A stretch of DNA of 64,000 bases from Acidobacteriota bacterium (GTDB taxonomy: Bacteria > Acidobacteriota > Vicinamibacteria > Vicinamibacterales > UBA2999): contig JAUYQQ010000019.1 of assembly GCA_030697165.1 (NCBI GenBank), positions 186,001 through 250,000 on the forward strand, read 5' to 3'. This document shows, piece by piece, positions 29,347-36,031 of the stretch (position 1 is the stretch's first letter; each line of letters starts with the position of its first letter). The notes beneath the pieces were generated by a model that was not told the origin of the DNA, did no database searches, and saw nothing but the letters and a program-made list of their open reading frames with translations. A program made the position numbers and the translations under genes.

Positions 29347-30849
29347 ATGGCTTCAGGCTTCGACGCCCTCGCTGACCTGGTGCGCGGCGCCACCTTCGAC
29401 GACTTCCTGCTGCGACCGCAGTACAGCGTGATCGAGCGCCGCGACCCCTCGGCGATTGACCTGTCGTGCCGCTTCTCGACGCACATCACGCTCAAGCGGC
29501 CGCTGGTGTCGGCCAACATGGATACCGTCACCCGCGCGCCGATGGCGATCGTGCAGGCCGAGGAAGGCGGCCTCGGCATCATCGACCGCGGCTTCAGGAG
29601 CGGCGACATCGAGCCGCAGGTGCGCGAGGTCGAGAAGGTCAAGCGGATGCAGCACATCATCATCCGCGATCCCTATGCCGTGACCCCAGAGACGCCGCTG
29701 GCCGCCGCAGCGACGCTGATGCGGCGCGCACGGGCCGGCACGCTGGTGGTGATCGACGCCGAACGCCGGCTCAAGGGACTGCTGACCGAGCGGGACGTGC
29801 GTTTCGTCGATACGAAGCAGGGCGTGGTGGCCTCGCGCATGACCCCGGTCGCAGCCCTGGTCACCGGCCGCGGCGAGTTGACGCTGGCCGCCGCCGAACG
29901 GGTGATGGTCGAGCGCAAGGTGAAGAAGCTGCCGCTGGTCGATGACGCCGGTGTCCTGATCGGCCTCATCACCGCCAAGGACATCGACCGCCAGGAACGG
30001 CTGCCCTTTGCCACCCGCGACGCCCAGGGCCGCTTGCGCGTCGGCGCCGCCATTGGCGCCACCGGCGACTACCTGGAGCGCGCCGCCGAGCTGGTGAAGG
30101 CGCAGGTCGACGTCATTGTCATCGACATCGCCCACGGCCACTCCACGGTCATGGGCAAGGCCATCGAGGCATTTCGCAAGGGGTTCCCCAATGCGGAGCT
30201 GGTCGCAGGCAACGTCGCCACGGCCGAGGGCGTGCGGTTTCTCGCCGAGCGCGGCGTCAACGCCGTCAAGGTGGGCATCGGGCCCGGCGGTGGCTGCACG
30301 ACGCGGCTCACCACCAGCTTCGGCGTGCCGCAGCTGCAGGCGCTCGTCGAGTGCCGGCAGGGCGCCGGCGAGAACGGCGTGCCGCTCATCGCCGACGGCG
30401 GCATCAAGCGCCACGGCGCGATCCTCGAGGCGCTGCTCTTTGGCGGCGATACCGTCATGCTCGGCAGCATGTTTGCCGGCACCGAAGAGACCCCCGGCGA
30501 CGTGGTGCAAAAGCCCGTCGTGCTGCCCGATCAACAACGCTCGGTGAAGGTGCCGTTCAAGGTGTTGCGCGGCATGGCGTCGATCCAGGCGATTCGCGAT
30601 CGGCTCGACGTTGAAGACGACGAGGTGGTGGACCTGGAGGCGCTCGGCGCCGAAGGGACCGAGATCAGCGTGCCGGCGCGCGGGTCGGTGCGGCCGATCA
30701 TCCAGGACATCCTGAAACACCTGTGTTCGTCGATCAGCTACGGCGGCGCCCGGAGCCTCGATGAACTGCGGCAGTTGTTTCGCGATGACCCGATGCGCTA
30801 CCTGGTGAAGCTCTCCGCTTCGTCGAAGCGAGAGAGCTATGAGCGGTAA
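29347..30849 (+). CDS. IMP dehydrogenase/GMP reductase family protein with CBS pair
   Basis: A 500-residue TIM-barrel enzyme with two CBS domains inserted at about residues 100-220. The barrel has TFDDFLLRPQYS, LVSANMDTVT, the phosphate loop GIGPGGGCTTR with catalytic Cys, and ADGGIK. These fit IMP dehydrogenase, the first step of GMP synthesis. Deviations: the Cys loop is GGGC where GSIC is usual, the barrel after it reads LRGMAS (usual YRGMGS), and the flap has Arg-Leu where catalytic Arg-Tyr is expected. It could therefore be a GuaB1-type paralogue with GMP reductase activity. I leave the gene symbol blank for that reason. TAAAGT lies 6 bases before the ATG. Confidence 0.85.
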   Translation: MASGFDALADLVRGATFDDFLLRPQYSVIERRDPSAIDLSCRFSTHITLKRPLVSANMDTVTRAPMAIVQAEEGGLGIIDRGFRSGDIEPQVREVEKVKRMQHIIIRDPYAVTPETPLAAAATLMRRARAGTLVVIDAERRLKGLLTERDVRFVDTKQGVVASRMTPVAALVTGRGELTLAAAERVMVERKVKKLPLVDDAGVLIGLITAKDIDRQERLPFATRDAQGRLRVGAAIGATGDYLERAAELVKAQVDVIVIDIAHGHSTVMGKAIEAFRKGFPNAELVAGNVATAEGVRFLAERGVNAVKVGIGPGGGCTTRLTTSFGVPQLQALVECRQGAGENGVPLIADGGIKRHGAILEALLFGGDTVMLGSMFAGTEETPGDVVQKPVVLPDQQRSVKVPFKVLRGMASIQAIRDRLDVEDDEVVDLEALGAEGTEISVPARGSVRPIIQDILKHLCSSISYGGARSLDELRQLFRDDPMRYLVKLSASSKRESYER

Positions 30850-30850
30850 G

Positions 30851-30968
30851 GTCCGCCTAAAGGCGGACGCCACACCTAACCATGTAGTGTCCGGCTTTAG
30901 CTGGACCAGTCGAGGTAGCGTCCGGCTTTAGCCGGACCAGTCAATGTGGTGTCCGGCTTTAGCCGGAC
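30851..30968. repeat. Palindromic TCCGGCTTTAGCCGGA array with 31-bp period
   Basis: Four hairpins: GTCCGCCTAAAGGCGGAC at 30851-30868, then GTCCGGCTTTAGCTGGAC at 30889, GTCCGGCTTTAGCCGGAC at 30920 and 30951. The last three are spaced exactly 31 bases. The spacers are CCAGTCGAGGTAG-like and also similar to each other, so these are 31-bp tandem repeats. A single further copy is at 53701-53718. They follow the stop of the IMPDH-like gene and could act as a terminator. Confidence 0.9.
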
Positions 30969-30986
30969 CTTCACTGCGCCGGACCT

Positions 30987-31574
30987 TCACTGCGACGATC
31001 GGCGCGACCAGCCGGCCAGCACCACGTGGCTGTTGACGCCGGGATTTGACGACAACTGGTTGCCGTTCGAGAAATGCTGGAACCGGTAGGAGACGACGAC
31101 GCTGTCGCGCGGCGAGGTGTGCCACCGGACGCCGCCACCCCAGTGCGCGGTGAAGTTCACCGACTGGGTGTCCTCCGGCACGGGCTCGGTGGTCCACAAC
31201 CCACCCATCGCGAGCTCGGCGAACACCGACCACGTGCGCAGCGGCAGAAAGTTCCAGCGCCACACCACGGGCGCGAAGCCCGCGCCGTAGACGCCCGCCG
31301 GCTCGAACTGGACATAGAGCGGCGTGGCCTCGGCCGCCCACGCAAAGCAGCCACGCAGCCAGCCGGGGCCATGGGGCCGGGTCAACGACCGTCCCCACGA
31401 CACCGTTTGCACACCGTACGAACGTTGCCCCGCGGACTGAAACAGCGCGACGCTGCGCGCAGCTCCGGCCGACACTATCCATTCGGATCGCGTCTCTCCG
31501 CTCCGGCCCGGCTGCAGGCACGTGGCCACCGGCGCCGCCGCCAACTGCAGGACCAGCAGCGCCGCCAGCCCCAT
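30987..31574 (-). CDS. PagL-like lipid A 3-O-deacylase (acyloxyacyl hydrolase)
   Basis: A 195-residue predicted outer-membrane barrel with signal peptide GLAALLVLQLAAAPVATC. The C-terminal YRFQHFSNGNQLSSNPGVN matches the PagL active-site block, with His and Ser in HFSNG. PagL removes an acyl chain from lipid A. ATG at 31574 is preferred; the frame upstream to 31670 translates the AGTTG-type repeat tract. Transcribed convergently with the IMPDH-like gene, with the palindromic array between them. Confidence 0.85.
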   Translation of the reverse strand: MGLAALLVLQLAAAPVATCLQPGRSGETRSEWIVSAGAARSVALFQSAGQRSYGVQTVSWGRSLTRPHGPGWLRGCFAWAAEATPLYVQFEPAGVYGAGFAPVVWRWNFLPLRTWSVFAELAMGGLWTTEPVPEDTQSVNFTAHWGGGVRWHTSPRDSVVVSYRFQHFSNGNQLSSNPGVNSHVVLAGWSRRSSQ

Positions 31575-31619
31575 CAGCCGCCGGCCTTGGTGACAATAAT
31601 CATCGGCACTCGGAAAAAG

Positions 31620-31745
31620 CAGTTGAAAGTTGAAATGTGTCCAGTTGGTAGTTGAAGTTGACAGTTTCAATTACAGTTTTCACGCACTGAAACTGAAACT
31701 CCAAACTTCAACTGCCAACTATCAACTCGTCAACTTGCAACTCTA
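31620..31745. repeat. AGTTG-type low-complexity repeat forming a long hairpin
   Basis: Third member of the family at 3571 and 4681. GTTGAAAGTTGAA and GTTGGTAGTTGAAG on the left are mirrored by CTTCAACTGCCAACTATC and TCAACTTGCAAC on the right. It lies between the ADOP gene end and the PagL-like gene start, both on the minus strand. Confidence 0.83.
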
Positions 31746-31751
31746 CTTCAA

Positions 31752-34199
31752 TCAGTCCACCCGCAGCGCCTCCAGCGGATCGACGCGGGTCGCGCGCATG
31801 GCCGGCAGCAGGCCGGCGATGAATGCCACCACGGCCAATAGCAGCGGCAACGAGATGAAAGTCATCGGATCGGTCGTGCTGATGCCGTAGACCAGGCGCT
31901 CGAGCGTGCGCGTCAACGCCAGCGACGCCACCACGCCCACGACCAACCCGGCCGCCACCGGCTTCAGCGCGCTGAACAGCACCAGGTTGAGGATCTCGCG
32001 GCTGGTCGCGCCAAGCGCGACGCGAATGCCGATCTCCTGCGTGCGCTGTGCCACCGAATACGCCACCGTCCCGTAGATGCCGGCAAGGGCCAGCACGAGC
32101 GCGATCCCGGCAAACACGATCAGCAACGTCATGTTGAACTTGCGCTGCGTCAGCGACGCACCCACCACCGCATCGAGCGTCCGCGGCGGCGAGACCGGCA
32201 GCGACGGGTCGAGCGCCTGCAGCGCCGTACGCACGGCGCCGGCCGCGGCCAGCGGGTCTCCCTTCGTGCGGATCATCAGGTTCTGGGCCCGGCCCGGCGC
32301 GGCGGTGTACGGCGCGTAGGTCATCGGCACCGGATCCTGATCGGCTCGGTACTGCCGCACGTTGCCGACCACGCCGACAATCTCCACCCACTGGGGCGTG
32401 CCGTCTTCGCCCGGCCCGAACGAAAACCGGCGGCCGAGAGGGTCGCTGTCAGGAAACTCGCGCCGCGCCATCGCCTCGTTGATCAGGATGGTGCGCGGAT
32501 TCTCGGTGGCATCCTGCTCGGTGAACTCGCGGCCGCGCAGCACCGGAATGCCCATGGTGCCGAAATACCCGGGACTGGTGTCGACGTAGTACGAGAGCGG
32601 CTGCTGGTTCGGCGGCACCTCGGGCTTGCCTTCGGCCTGGTACGTCAACACGTTGATGCCGCCGCCAAGCGGCAGCATGCTGCTGAGCGCCACCTGCTCG
32701 ACGCCCGGCACCGCGCGCACGCGCTCGAGGACCTGCTGCCAGTAGCCGAGGAACTGCCCCGGCGACCGATAGTTCTCGCCGGTGGGCGCCACCGCCATGG
32801 TCAGCATGCGCGACGTGGTGAACCCGAGCGGCGTATCCATCAGCGTCATCAGGCTGCGGAACAGCAGGCCGGCGCCGACCAGCAGCACCAGCGAGATCGA
32901 CACCTCGGCCAGCACCAGCCCGGCGCGCGCCAGGTGCTGGTGACCGTCGCCAGTGGCCCCGCGCGTGTTGTCCTTGAGCGTGCTCTGCAACTGCGGCTTC
33001 GAGGCCTGCCACGCCGGCACCACCCCGAACAGGACTCCCGTGACCAGCGAGAGCGCGAACGCGAACGTCAGCGCGCGGCCATCGACGCCGATCGGCGCGA
33101 CCCGCGGCACCTCACCAGGGTCGAGCGCCAGGATCAGGTCCACGCTCCAGAACGCCAGCAGCACGCCAAGCACGCCGCCGACCAGGGCAATGACCACGCT
33201 TTCAGTCAGCAGTTGCCGGATCAGGGCCGACCGGTTGGCGCCGAGCGCGGCACGGATGGCGAACTCGCGCGCGCGCACCGTCGCGCGCGCCATCAACAGG
33301 TTCGCCACGTTGGCTACGACAATCAGCAGCACGCACGCCACGGCGCCGAGCAGCACCAGCAGCGGCGTGCGCGCCGAGCCGACCAGCTGATCCTGCAGGG
33401 GCGTGGCCACCCCAATGAAGTTGGAGGCGTCCTCGGGATACTGCTTGGCCAACTGATCCGAGATCGTCTTCAACTCGGCGTTGGCCTGCTGCAGCGACGT
33501 GCCGGCCTTGATGCGCGCGATGCCGCGCAGGCAGTGCATGCCGCGCTGGCCGCGCGGGTCGCCCGACGGGCCGCCGCACCCCGGCACGTCGTACGACGCC
33601 GGAATCCAGAACTGCGCGTTCTGCGGAAAGTTGAGCGTGGCTGGCATGACGCCGATCACCGTGAAGGGTTGGCCGTTCAGCCGCACCGGCTGGTTGATCA
33701 CGTCTGGCGATGCTGAAAAGTAGCGCTGCCACAACCCGTAGCTCAGCACCACGTTTTGCCCCTGGCCGGGTTCGGCGTCGTTGCGCGTGAACTGACGCCC
33801 GAGCAGCGGCGACACGCCGAGCACGTCGAAGAAGGCCGTCGAGGTCACCGCGCCACGCATCCGTTCCGGCTCCCCCGCCGCCGGCGCGACGTTGAAGGTG
33901 CGGGGCGCATACGCGCTCATGGCCTCGAGCGTCGTCGACATTTCTTGCCAATCCAGGAAGGTAGCCGGGGCAATCGCCCCGCCGCCCGCCGGGTCGCGGC
34001 GCTCCACTTCGTTGATGTCGACAATGCGGTCGGCGTCGCGAAACGGCAACCCCTGCAGCAGGACGCCATTGACGATGCTGAACATGGCCGTGTTGGCGCC
34101 GATGCCGACGGCCAGCGTGAAAATGACGACGGTGGTGAAGACCGGGGTCTTCAACAGCATTCGGAGGGCGTGACGAAGATCTTGTGTGAAACGATCCAT
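31752..34199 (-). CDS. ADOP-type MacB/FtsX-family ABC permease
   Basis: An 815-residue acidobacterial duplicated orphan permease: two MacB_PCD/FtsX units in tandem, each with a periplasmic core and transmembrane segments, without an adjacent ATPase gene. N-terminal MDRFTQDLRHALRMLLKTP is the family start. TM1 is FTTVVIFTLAVGIGANTAMFS, and NLLMARATVRAREFAIRAAL begins the cytoplasmic loop of the first FtsX unit. The second unit has AYSVAQRTQEIGIRVALG and ends LLPAMRATRVDPLEALRVD. Presumed role is substrate extrusion or envelope work. ATG at 34199 is taken; 29 extra codons upstream lack the family pattern. Confidence 0.92.
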   Translation of the reverse strand: MDRFTQDLRHALRMLLKTPVFTTVVIFTLAVGIGANTAMFSIVNGVLLQGLPFRDADRIVDINEVERRDPAGGGAIAPATFLDWQEMSTTLEAMSAYAPRTFNVAPAAGEPERMRGAVTSTAFFDVLGVSPLLGRQFTRNDAEPGQGQNVVLSYGLWQRYFSASPDVINQPVRLNGQPFTVIGVMPATLNFPQNAQFWIPASYDVPGCGGPSGDPRGQRGMHCLRGIARIKAGTSLQQANAELKTISDQLAKQYPEDASNFIGVATPLQDQLVGSARTPLLVLLGAVACVLLIVVANVANLLMARATVRAREFAIRAALGANRSALIRQLLTESVVIALVGGVLGVLLAFWSVDLILALDPGEVPRVAPIGVDGRALTFAFALSLVTGVLFGVVPAWQASKPQLQSTLKDNTRGATGDGHQHLARAGLVLAEVSISLVLLVGAGLLFRSLMTLMDTPLGFTTSRMLTMAVAPTGENYRSPGQFLGYWQQVLERVRAVPGVEQVALSSMLPLGGGINVLTYQAEGKPEVPPNQQPLSYYVDTSPGYFGTMGIPVLRGREFTEQDATENPRTILINEAMARREFPDSDPLGRRFSFGPGEDGTPQWVEIVGVVGNVRQYRADQDPVPMTYAPYTAAPGRAQNLMIRTKGDPLAAAGAVRTALQALDPSLPVSPPRTLDAVVGASLTQRKFNMTLLIVFAGIALVLALAGIYGTVAYSVAQRTQEIGIRVALGATSREILNLVLFSALKPVAAGLVVGVVASLALTRTLERLVYGISTTDPMTFISLPLLLAVVAFIAGLLPAMRATRVDPLEALRVD

Positions 34200-34322
34200 G
34201 CGCGCCGGATATTGCAGCTTGCTTGCCAATGCAGTGGCAGCCCGTAACCGTATGTATTTAGGCCACTTGCACGGAAACACTCGCATTCGTCACGTGGTCG
34301 ATCTGTCCGATTGCGGAACTGC

Positions 34323-34328
34323 TATGCT
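34323..34328 (+). promoter_or_regulatory. Extended -10 promoter element before the 78-residue gene
   Basis: TATGCT preceded by TGC (extended -10) lies 6 bases before the ATG at 34335. Same box and spacing class as at 14513. Confidence 0.45.
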
Positions 34329-34334
34329 CCGGGG

Positions 34335-34571
34335 ATGGCGCGCGGGTGGGAGAGTAAGTCGGTCGAGTCACAGCAGGACGAAGCGGGCCGCAAGCCCAGC
34401 GTCAAGCCGGCGCTGACACCTGAGGAGCGCGACCGAGTGCAACAGAAGGCCGGGCTGCAGCTGGCCCTGGCCGAAACCCAGTCGCAAATGGGCGCCGCCT
34501 GCCGCCCGGCGCACCGGGAAATGCTGAAGTTACGCCTTGACGCCATCCAGGCTCAACTGGGGGACTTGTGA
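34335..34571 (+). CDS. Conserved small acidobacterial-type protein of unknown function
   Basis: A 78-residue soluble protein, MARGWESKSVESQQDEAG at the start, then a predicted helical region (TPEERDRVQQKAGLQLALAE; KLRLDAIQAQLGDL). I recognise the MARGWESKSVE start from similar hypothetical proteins in Acidobacteriota but cannot assign a role. ATG at 34335 is preferred to the ATG at 34311 because the protein family begins there. It precedes the RRM gene by 121 bases. Confidence 0.72.
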   Translation: MARGWESKSVESQQDEAGRKPSVKPALTPEERDRVQQKAGLQLALAETQSQMGAACRPAHREMLKLRLDAIQAQLGDL

Positions 34572-34692
34572 CCTCAGGGCATATTTGCTAAGCTACCCGC
34601 CCAAGCAAAGACCCACCCAACATTCCACATCCACGTTGGATTTGACCACGAACACCCCATTGCCTTCAGCCGTTACCCGTTAGAGTTCACCA

Positions 34693-35412
34693 GTGCCACC
34701 AGTCCGATTGTTCGTGGGCAATTTGCCCTATCAGGCGACCGAAGACGATCTGCGTACGCATTTCGCGCAGGTCGCCCCACCGACCCAAATCGTGCGTCCG
34801 CTCGACCGGGAAACCGGCCGCGCCCGCGGGTTCGCATTTATCGAGTACGCGGAACGCGCCCCCGCGGAAGAAGCCATCAAGAAGTTCGACGGCCAGTTGT
34901 TCATGGGCCGTCCGCTGGCGGTCAGTGAAGCCCGCGCGCGCGAGGCCGGCGGCCCGCCGCGTCCAAGCGGCGGCTTCGGTGGTCCCCCCCGGCCGGGTGG
35001 ATTCAGTGGCGGCGGCGGTGGTGGCTTCAGTGGCGGCGGCGGGTTTAGTGGCCCGCGGCCCGGCGGCGGCTTCGGCGGCCCGCCGCGGTCGGGCGGTTAC
35101 GGCGGCGGCGACGCCACCGGCGGCGCCAAGAACTTCGGTCCCCCGGCTCCGCCGAAGGACAAGAAGAAGCCCTTCACCAAGAAGGAAGACAAGCCGCGCG
35201 GTCCGATTCCGACCAAGTTCACCGGTCGCATGTATGACCTGGACGATTCGGAAGAGGACAACATCGACGCCCTGCCCGACTTCATGAAGCACGACGACCC
35301 GGATCCCGACGCGCCGGACACGGCGGCCGACGCGACCCCGGACACCGGCAGCGGGCCTGAAGGCGGCGGCGACCCCGACGGCGGGGACAACGGCGGGGAC
35401 GACAAGGAGTAG
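34693..35412 (+). CDS. RRM-domain RNA-binding protein with Gly-rich and acidic tails
   Basis: A 239-residue protein with one RNA recognition motif (residues 3-80): RNP2 LFVGNL and RNP1 RGFAFIEY. The middle (about 85-145) is a Gly/Arg/Phe-rich low-complexity region (GGGGGGFSGGGGFSGPRPGG), followed by a Lys-rich block (KDKKKPFTKKEDKPRG) and a C-terminal acidic tail of Asp/Gly/Pro. Bacterial RRM proteins are often cold-induced RNA chaperones. The 121-base gap upstream may hold a long 5' leader, but no cold-shock motif was identified. GTG start; followed 6 bases later by the SLOG-like gene. Confidence 0.9.
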   Translation: MPPVRLFVGNLPYQATEDDLRTHFAQVAPPTQIVRPLDRETGRARGFAFIEYAERAPAEEAIKKFDGQLFMGRPLAVSEARAREAGGPPRPSGGFGGPPRPGGFSGGGGGGFSGGGGFSGPRPGGGFGGPPRSGGYGGGDATGGAKNFGPPAPPKDKKKPFTKKEDKPRGPIPTKFTGRMYDLDDSEEDNIDALPDFMKHDDPDPDAPDTAADATPDTGSGPEGGGDPDGGDNGGDDKE

Positions 35413-35418
35413 CGAGTC

Positions 35419-35982
35419 ATGCCGAAGCGCGAGGACGTTATCCTCTTCAGCGGCGGCGCCCAGGGCGCCGAAGCGGAGTTTGGAGCCTGTGCGGAGCGCT
35501 TCGGGATCGAGGAGGTCAACTTCTCGTTCGACGGCCACAAGCCGCTACGGACGCGCGGCCTGCGCGTGCTCAATCATGAGGAGCTCTACGCCGGCGAGGT
35601 CAGCCTCGCCTACGTCTCGCGGCTGATGAACCGCCGCTACCCGGACACTCCGACCTTCCGCAAGATCCTGCAGAGCATTTGGTACCAGGTCAATCATGGC
35701 CAGGAGATCTACGTGATCGGCGAGATCCAGCCGGACCAGACCGTGCGCGGCGGCACCGGTTGGGGCGCCGAGTTCGCGAAGCTCTGCAACAAGCCGCTGT
35801 TCGTCTTCGACCAGGAACGGTCTGGGTGGTTCGAATGGGACGGCGACCACGCGAAGTGGGTCGAGCGCAGCGGTAGCCAGGAACCGGTGATTACGCACGT
35901 GCACTTCAGCGGCACGGGCACACGCACCGTGAACGCCGCGGCACAGAAGGCCATCGAAGGCCTGTTCGCCCGCTCGTTCTAG
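35419..35982 (+). CDS. SLOG/YpsA-like protein of unknown function
   Basis: A 187-residue protein with a nucleotide-binding-type start SGGAQGAEAEFGACAERFG that resembles the SLOG/YpsA or DprA-like Rossmann folds. A conserved region NRRYPDTPTFRKILQS and GGTGWGAEFAKL follows. The function is unknown; SLOG domains bind nucleotides or act in stress systems. ATG at 35419 lies 6 bases after the RRM gene, so the two are likely cotranscribed. Confidence in the gene is high and in the fold moderate. Confidence 0.72.
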   Translation: MPKREDVILFSGGAQGAEAEFGACAERFGIEEVNFSFDGHKPLRTRGLRVLNHEELYAGEVSLAYVSRLMNRRYPDTPTFRKILQSIWYQVNHGQEIYVIGEIQPDQTVRGGTGWGAEFAKLCNKPLFVFDQERSGWFEWDGDHAKWVERSGSQEPVITHVHFSGTGTRTVNAAAQKAIEGLFARSF

Positions 35983-35989
35983 ATCAGCA

Positions 35990-36014
35990 AGGCAACCCCA
36001 AGAAGGGGTTGCCT
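35990..36014. terminator. Bidirectional hairpin terminator
   Basis: AGGCAACCCC and GGGGTTGCCT form a perfect 10-bp stem with loop AAGAA. It lies between the convergent SLOG-like gene and the TonB-dependent receptor gene, where a shared terminator is expected. There is no T-run. Confidence 0.75.
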
Positions 36015-36031
36015 CCACCGACCACAATCAA

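Noticed and set aside
30851-30968. The 31-bp palindromic array as a CRISPR array
   Set aside because: Only three to four units, spacers are similar to one another rather than unique, and no cas gene is in the window.
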